DNA from: Nemophila menziesii
Lineage: Eukaryota > Streptophyta > Magnoliopsida > Boraginales > Hydrophyllaceae
Reading direction: 5' to 3'
Length of the DNA: 64,000 bases
NCBI GenBank assembly: GCA_029959085.1
Contig: JARWIR010000018.1
Location: forward strand, 18,351,001-18,415,000
Below the pieces are notes generated by a model. That model was not told the DNA's origin, did no database searches, and saw only the letters and a program-made list of their open reading frames with translations. This document shows, piece by piece, positions 57,530 to 64,000 of this stretch; within the stretch, counting starts at the first letter, position 1; each line of letters opens with the position of its first letter. The position numbers and the translations under genes are program-made.

Positions 57530-57979
57530 TAAGGGTATGTTTGGATTGAGGGATTAGAAGGGGAGGAAAGGGATTATAAAGGATAATAGTTATCCTTCCT
57601 TTGTTTGTATTATAAATTTTTGAAGGGATAAGTTATTAAAGGATTAAAGTTATACCTTTCCTTTATATCCTATCCTTCCAATTTGGAGTCATTAGAAGGA
57701 AAGGATTAGCTTTAATAGTAAAATATCTTTATTATCCTTATGTTCTATTTAAAATATATTTTATTAGGGGTATAAAAGTAATTTAGCTATAAAATAATCC
57801 TTTCCTTTCCTTTACTTATACAATCCAAACACAACATTCAAATAATCCTTTACTAATATTTTCCTTTTTTTTTTCTACTCAATCCAAACAAGATTAATAC
57901 TCTCCTCTCCTTTTCTTTAATATACTATCCTTTCCTATCCTTTAATAATTAATCCCCTCTATATCCAAACAAACCCTAA
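57530..57979. mobile_element. Tourist-like MITE (PIF/Harbinger type)
   Basis: The element spans 57533-57976 (444 bp), flanked by TAA on both sides (57530-57532 and 57977-57979). Its termini are inverted: GGGTATGTTTGGAT on the left and ATCCAAACAAACCC on the right. Subterminal AAGGAT and ATCCTT words continue the pairing. A TAA target and GGG-TGTTTGG ends are typical of Tourist elements. It sits about 280 bp upstream of the 14-3-3 start codon, in the promoter. Confidence 0.85.
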
Positions 57980-58150
57980 CGGTCAAAATTTAAATAAGAG
58001 TTTGAACATGATTAGTATAATCTTTCGAACAATAAATAAATAAATAAATTTTAACCTCCCATGATGATCCAAGATCCGGTCTTTTTTCATCTTCCCCACA
58101 AGTTTCTCCACGTTTTACTACTGGTACTCATCATCATCAATCAATTGTTG

Positions 58151-58157
58151 TATAAAA
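58151..58157 (+). promoter_or_regulatory. TATA-like box of the 14-3-3 gene
   Basis: TATAAAA at 58151 is followed by pyrimidine-rich leader sequence, 101 bases before the ATG. Spacing and context are plausible for a plant core promoter. Confidence 0.5.
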
Positions 58158-58257
58158 TCACTCCTCCTTTTTCTCACACTCCATAATTAATTCTTAATTG
58201 CTTTAACACTGTAATTGCTTTTCTTTCTCTTTCTATTTCGTAATTATAACTTCAACA

Positions 58258-59776
58258 ATGTCGACAACAGAAAAAGAAAAGGAAAGAGATACTCATGTTT
58301 ACCTGGCCAAGTTAGCTGAGCAAGCTGAACGTTATGAAGGTAACTTTCTCTATTTTCTCATGATTTTATACGTATGCATGCATGGGAAACGGATATGAAA
58401 GATCGAGGACCAAAAGTTGTCAAACATTCTATAGTTGATTGATCATAAAATAAATTCAGCCCTTCACCTTTAGTATTATACCATGCATATGCATTTTATA
58501 TGACATGCCGTGTTATTACCTACATTTTTTATTGACAAAACAATTGATAATTCCTTGATGAGATTTTGTTAAACATGCCCTTTAATTTTTGTTTTTGTGA
58601 AAATAATAGATCTGATCAAATTTGAATTTTTGGAAATTAGTGTATAACATTTGAATCCTAGATCTAGATATAGTCCTATAATTGATATTGACTCTTTACA
58701 TTCGATAGATAGTACTAAATTAGGTGCATGGGGATTTCCAAATCATTGAAGTTTAAATTGTTTGCAAAAACAGAAATGGTTGAGAGTATGAAACAAGTAG
58801 CAAAGCTTAATGTTGAGTTAACAATGGAGGAGAGAAACTTGCTATCTGTTGGTTACAAAAACGTTATAGGGGCAAGAAGGGCATCTTGGAGGATCATGTC
58901 TTCGATTGAACAAAAGGAAGAAACAAAGGGAAATGAGCAAAATGTGAAGTCTATTAAAAGCTATCGTCAAAAGGTTGAGGATGAGCTTGCAAAGATTTGC
59001 AATGATATTCTCACAATTATTGATGAACATCTCATTCCAGCCTCAACTGCTGGAGAAGCAACTGTCTTCTACTACAAAATGTACGTTCTTGATTTACCAT
59101 TTTGAGTTGACTTTAGGTCCACTAATTATTGCTTCTTGAAAATGACCAGGAAAGGTGACTATTTTCGGTACCTTGCGGAGTTCAAAACTGACCAGGAAAG
59201 AAAAGAAGCTTCTGATCAGTCACTCAAGGCATATGAGGCATGTTTGTTTGTTTGTTGCACTTATCTTTTCTTGATACTTTAAAAGCTTACTATTGATTGA
59301 TAAAACGTTCATGTTATAGGCTGCTTCAACTACTGCTAGTACAGATCTTCCATCCACCCACCCTATACGTCTAGGCCTTGCTCTAAACTTTTCTGTATTC
59401 TACTATGAGATTATGAATTCTCCAGAAAGGTACTACTTCCAATCTATATATATTTTTATTTTTGTAAAGACTTTGTTATTGGACTTATATACAGGGCTTG
59501 TCATTTGGCTAAACAAGCATTTGATGAAGCAATTGCTGAGTTAGACACTTTGAGTGAGGAGTCATATAAGGATAGTACCTTAATCATGCAGCTTTTAAGA
59601 GATAACCTTACTCTCTGGACTTCTGATTTGCCTGAAGATGGAGGTGAAGAAAACTTCAAGGATGAAGAACCTAAGGCACCAGAATCTGCCGTAAGTGTTT
59701 AACTTGTATTTAGTGATGATGATTTTCTCTAGTGATTCAAATTTTTTAATAATTTTGTTGTGTTTTGCAGCATTAA
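58258..59776 (+). CDS. GRF12-like: 14-3-3 protein, epsilon group (iota-like)
   Basis: The six coding exons are 58258-58339, 58774-59080, 59150-59237, 59320-59429, 59495-59690 and 59771-59776, giving 262 residues. 14-3-3 dimers bind phosphoserine/threonine peptides and regulate client proteins. The sequence has the family signature [11 protein letters not shown] with VGARRASWR, the [18 protein letters not shown] helix, [19 protein letters not shown] with the RLGLALN groove, and [18 protein letters not shown]. The start [19 protein letters not shown] and the tail LPEDGGEE are closest, from memory, to Arabidopsis GRF12/iota. Intron 3 (59238-59319) begins GC, not GT; the frame and homology fit only that junction. 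The last exon encodes one His and the stop; reading through its donor would instead add Val-Ser-Val. The gene looks intact. Confidence 0.95.
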
Positions 59777-60227
59777 AGAGGTTTGCATTTACCAAGTGAC
59801 ATAAAGACGTTCTGAATTTTGCTTCTACTTTTTCATATTATTCTGTCATTTGCTGTTTAATTGCAAATTTTGGCAACTTTCTAGTTAAATGATGAAAGAT
59901 ATATATATTTATACCGTTAAATTGTATGGCAACTAATCTCGTGTTTCTCGTATTAGTCTTCTCACGGCTGATGGAGTAGCGGACTTGATACTTGATAGAT
60001 TGATATTATAGGATATATATTGTAATACTTTGAGACTCAAGTTGTGACTTGTGCCCAACCTGCGATCTCTTAATGTCGTCTTCTCAATTAATTTACAGTT
60101 TCTCTCTAATGATCATTACTTGTATGTCTATTAGAATTGGGATCTCATCGGTCTATTTCTCAATTTCTGCATTCATTCTTGTACATGCTCGGAGTGGATT
60201 AGGGGAATAAAAGTTGAGTAATGATAT
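59777..60227. other. 3' UTR and downstream flank of the 14-3-3 gene
   Basis: The likely 3' UTR occupies the first about 300 bases. No other feature is seen before the MITE. Confidence 0.5.
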
Positions 60228-61090
60228 ATACAACTGTTAGGGGTGGAAATTGGAAGGAATGGATCGGAAAAAGGGTATTTCGGAAAAATTCTAATTTTTT
60301 CCGGAATAGATTTTTTATATTCCAATTGCTATCCAATTTTTCGGAACTGGAAAACACGATTCCTAATTCGGAATTTCGGAATTTCGGAATTTACCAGAAT
60401 TAAGAAATTTCGGCACAGAAATATCGGAACTTTTGGTTCGGAAAATTAGGGACTTCGGGTTGGAATTTCGGAATTTTTGGTTCGGAAAATTCGAAACTTT
60501 GGGTTGGAATTTCAGAACTTTTGGTTCGGAAATTGCGGAACTAAGGGTTATAAATCGGAGCAGTACTTTAAAACTTACACGATGAGTAACCGTAGTAAAA
60601 AAACTAAACTTATAAAACCTACACAAAGAATAACAATAGTTAAAAACTAAACTTAAAATTTACATGAAGTAACAAAATAACAGTAGTTAAAAAATCAATG
60701 CTAATCGATGTTATTTTTCCAATAACATAAAAAAACAAATATTGCAAAAATGTTTTAGAAAATGATCCTGCAATACTACATGTTTCAAGGATCAAAGAAA
60801 CAGGCCATCGATTTTCATGTTTCAAATACTCCATTCAATATTATTTGAAATATAATTTGTAATTCGGAAAATAAAATCGGATCGGAAATATAATTCGGAA
60901 ATAAAATTCGGATCGGAAAACCCGGAAATTTCGGAAATTTATATGTAGTTCCAATTCCATTCCGATTTTTTCGAAAAAATCGGAAATCGGAATTTCGGAA
61001 TCTTATAAATCTATTCCAAAATCGGAATTTTCGGATCGAAAAAGTCCGAAATCGGAAATTTCGGATCCGATTTCCACCCCTAATACAACT
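60228..61090. mobile_element. hAT-like MITE, TTCCGAA-rich (copy 2)
   Basis: The element spans about 60236-61082. Its ends are TTAGGGGTGGAAATTGG and CCGATTTCCACCCCTA, flanked by the 8-bp duplication ATACAACT (60228-60235 and 61083-61090). The left terminus has two extra bases (GT) outside the TAGGGG start. The interior is full of CGGAATTTCGGAA words. It is inverted relative to copy 1: its left end matches the reverse complement of copy 1's right end (GGATCGGAAAAA followed by TTTCGGAAAA). It lies about 460 bp downstream of the 14-3-3 stop codon. Confidence 0.85.
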
Positions 61091-61576
61091 CAATTTATCA
61101 TTTATAATGTGACGTAATCTGAGTGAAAATAAACCGTCAACCAAATAAAAAAAACACAATTTATGTTTTACTTTCACTCAAATCACACCACGACATGTGT
61201 GGTATATATATTGAGTGGTATATATATCAATACTCATAAAAGTTCACATAACCTACAGAGTGTCTGGTTGTAACTCCCAGACGTTTTTGAGATATTTTTG
61301 AATGTGATTTGGATTAAAAATTCAATATTCAGGCTAGAAGGAGGGAGAGGGATTAGAAAATTCTCCCAATTTTTTTTGGGGCCTACAACCCCAAACCTAC
61401 CCCCATCCACCTAAGGGGTGTGAGCAGTTCGAGTTGCGATAAGATATATTCGACCCGTAAATCGCCCGCTATTGAGCGTGCTTGTAAAATTAAACCCACA
61501 GCCTCCTATTACATTATATAAACAATTATTATTTGGGTGTGATGGGATTCAGGGTACATAGCGGGTTATTTAAGTT
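61091..61576. other. spacer, nothing recognised
   Basis: A TATATA-rich patch lies near 61200-61230. No coding sequence or repeat end can be supported. Confidence 0.45.
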
Positions 61577-62319
61577 TGTTGGTAAAAACTAACAATATCA
61601 CGGGTAAAGGAAAAACGAATTCATATAAAAATATTTCGAAAGAATGTAATACCACAACTATTACAATACAATGGAAAATCGGGATATAAAGGTATTCCAA
61701 AAATTGTAATACAACAACTATTACAAGAAATGAGAAAATAACTTACATGGAAATATTCAAAAAGTATTCTAGATACGAATACACAAAAACGTGCAGCGTT
61801 GAAAAAGATATTCCGGGAGTACAGGTATCTCCAACAACCGTATCCCTCTTTTACTCTAATCTCTATGTCAAAAAGATTTGACTAATCATTGAGAAGAGAG
61901 TGTTTCAATTTCTGAATTTCTAGAATAGTATTCTACTCTCTCTAGAATATTTTCTTTCTCTCTAGAATAATATTCTTTCTCCCTAGAATTATTTTATTTC
62001 TCACTAGAAAATGTAAGTCACAAAAAGTCACTATTTATAGAGGAAATGGAAAGACAAAAAACATTCACATAAATGCCTCTTCAATGCTCATTTAAAGCTA
62101 CCCTTTTTTTTTACCAAGTTTTTGTAACTCCCGTAACAGCTAAATAATGAACCATTAATCCTTCATCAAGAATAAGAAATTATTTAAAATTAAATAATTC
62201 CAATGGTTTTTTCCCCAAATTATAAAGTGGGACTATAAAGCTAACATAGTATTTTCCACTTCTCCCAAGAGCATGAAAGAATAATAAAATAAATTGTCTT
62301 TTATTTAATAATTCCAACA
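61577..62319 (-). repeat. copia-type LTR (minus strand)
   Basis: The 743-bp block begins TGTTGGTAAAA and ends AATTCCAACA on the plus strand, so its minus-strand copy reads TGTTGG...CCAACA with the inverted ends expected of an LTR. On the minus strand it contains CTCTATAAATAG at about 62040-62030 as a TATA box. A leader with repeated TCTAGAA(G/T)A words follows (61915-62010 on the plus strand). Just upstream on that strand is GAGTGGGGGAT, a polypurine tract, so this is a 3' LTR. The copia assignment rests on the termini. Confidence 0.65.
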
Positions 62320-62832
62320 ATCCCCCACTCAGGGTCCTTGGGAGAGAAGGTGAACTGGTTTTTATAAATACTAGCATATGGGTCAATAGTACTTAAGTGG
62401 CAATATCTTTCAATTTGAATTGACACGTAGTGAAGTAAGGCAACCACCGATTCCTATCAAGTGAACGTACTCTTGAACTTGACGGTTTTCGATCGAGACC
62501 CTCACAACACATACTCTACCCAGCTAATAGTTACAAATTCCTCAAACATCACCCTTTCCTTACACATAGGTGATATCTAAGAGCGTCTAGCCACATTAGC
62601 CGACCCCTCTCGGATTTTAAGATCATTAAGAGCAATAAAGCTCAACCTCGTCATGTGTCTCGCGAATTCATCAAGCCCTTTCTCTTTAGGACCACCCTTA
62701 CAGGCTATGAATATGTGGTGAGTCTAAAAGCTCATCTCTTGGGAACATCAAGGACGTCTCCTTGAAGTCATATTATGATCAATATACAACAACCTCAACG
62801 GTGAATTCATCAAGCTCGTCTCAGTAAGACCA
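62320..62832 (-). mobile_element. 3' internal part of a copia-type element
   Basis: This is non-coding sequence upstream (minus strand) of the LTR at 61577-62319, including the polypurine tract at about 62320-62332. The phrases AATTCATCAAGC and CTCGTC each occur twice. It is cut at 62833 by the start of a gypsy LTR in the opposite orientation, so the coding part of the element is lost or lies outside the window. Confidence 0.5.
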
Positions 62833-64000
62833 TGATGTCTCCCTAATTGTTCTTATTTTAGACCCTTGGGAGACATCATTTTTGGTGTTTATTTGATTAA
62901 TATGGTAGACTTTTGGACTAAATTTGCAATAATCCGGAATTACCTTTTTATTTCTAGCAATTTTAATTTATTAAACTTTTGCGCGTAATATTGGTATTTT
63001 TAGTGTAAAGTTTACAGGTTTTAGATGTTAGCTAGGAGAGGAATCCGAGGAGAAGGTCAAAGATCGTGAATTAGAGTCAAGACTTGAAGACAAATCCCGA
63101 AGATAATATTTTTAGTTCTGAAAATCCACTTTCCAGGCCATAGATTGCTGATTTCGAGGTGCTTAAGCGATGATTTAGCCGCTGACCTTTGAAGAGAAAT
63201 CATTCCTTATCGAGTTACGGAACTTTAGCAACTGGAATGAGGTCAATCGGAGTTGTAACGCATCGGGAAAAGCTGTTTTAGTGAAGGCCTATAATCAGTT
63301 ACGGAATTTTGGGCTTAGAAAGTGGGCTTGGACATTTAATTAGGCTTTTATTTTCTGGTCCAAGCCCTAATCCGAATTTTTACTTATAAAAGGAGGTCTG
63401 GACTTCTATTAATTACACAATTCACATTCCACAAGATTAAACACCAGAGAGAAGCAACAGAAGGAAGAAAGAAGAAGCTACAAGAGCTGGAGTGGGTCTA
63501 TAGCTCCGTTCGTAGTCATTCCAATTCCGGAAATTAGGTTCTTTTCGTATTTTAATTTTGTAAACAATATGAATTCCAATTCTTTTAATTTAGTTTTTAA
63601 TTTTAATATGAGCTAAGCTTTCACTAGTGCTTGAGAACAAACAATGGGTGAATCCTAGTTTTATTTTATAACGAATGTTGAATTTGGTTTTCTGTTAAAT
63701 TAAATTAAATCAGGTCTTTTATTCTTTTCGACAATTTGTGATTATTTACTGATTTTAGAGTCGCGAACTAAAATTAGGTATCAGTATCTAAGCTATTCCA
63801 CATATGTGGCGTGTGGATCATCTTGACGGGGGGTTTAGGTACAGAATTAATTGTTCAAACTGGGATAAAAACTATTGATTCTGACGAACTTAGTTAATCC
63901 TAGGGCCAAAGTGGTAATAAATCTTAATCATCCAACGGTGGATCATATTTACCCTGACGGGACTAGTGACACTTTAGGATTGCCTTATAGTCCACCCTGA
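62833..64000 (+). repeat. gypsy LTR, family 2 (plus strand), runs off the window
   Basis: It begins TGATGTCTCCCTAATTG with a 10-bp stem closing on GGAGACATCA at 62878. It carries TTATAAAAGG at about 63384 as a TATA box and a purine-rich leader (63440-63490). The late block holds CATCTTGACGGG and CCCTGACGGG. It shares order and words with the minus-strand LTR at 15509-16687. Neither its end nor any internal region is in the window. Confidence 0.78.

Noticed and set aside
61915..62010. CRISPR-like or satellite array of TCTAGAATA words
   Set aside because: The words are irregularly spaced and degenerate and lie in the leader of a copia LTR. There are no unique spacers.

Overview
This window is plant nuclear DNA, almost certainly from a eudicot. 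It is AT-rich, its genes have GT-AG introns, and it carries plant-type LTR retrotransposons, L1-type LINEs and MITEs. Nothing in it is bacterial, and I see no CRISPR array, operon, tRNA gene or rRNA gene. I cannot name the species from the sequence alone.

Four host genes can be supported, all on the + strand. They are a KTI12/DRL1 Elongator-associated protein (23392-24294), a Golgi-type QUASIMODO2-like methyltransferase (33019-35438, seven exons), an ELM2/SANT-type nuclear protein (44986-46372, two coding exons) and an epsilon-group 14-3-3 protein resembling Arabidopsis iota (58258-59776, six exons, one with a GC-AG intron). From memory, the Arabidopsis relatives of the first three are immediate neighbours on chromosome 1. 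That suggests an old gene cluster stretched here by transposon insertion.

The rest is mostly transposon debris. From 1 to 14 kb a decayed Ty1-copia element (integrase at 2283, reverse transcriptase at 12563) is split by a 9.7-kb Athila-like Ty3-gypsy element with two LTRs of about 1.46 kb, and is cut at its far end by a LINE fragment. From 14.6 to 20.6 kb lie a LINE fragment, an LTR of a second family, and a minus-strand gag-protease element built like the first one. From 25 to 29.6 kb is a minus-strand LINE whose ORF1 is interrupted by a 438-bp hAT-like MITE. From 29.7 to 32 kb is a MITE cluster that includes a Mutator-like foldback with perfect 90-bp arms. From 36.8 to 51.6 kb is a run of LINE remnants, one of them (40766-43980) almost intact apart from a single stop. 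From 51.65 to 56.9 kb are rearranged gypsy pieces. Beyond the 14-3-3 gene are a second copy of a TTCCGAA-rich hAT-like MITE, a copia LTR, and a gypsy LTR that runs off the window.

The most interesting structural result is that two gypsy copies on opposite strands both have gag and protease followed directly by a GPFVV-type tail, with no reverse transcriptase, RNase H or integrase core between. This fits a non-autonomous family derived from one ancestral deletion. I found no clearly new biochemical system. The candidates worth checking are this family, the hairpin at the start of its LTRs, the perfect foldback, and a possible captured gene fragment at 16998-17402.
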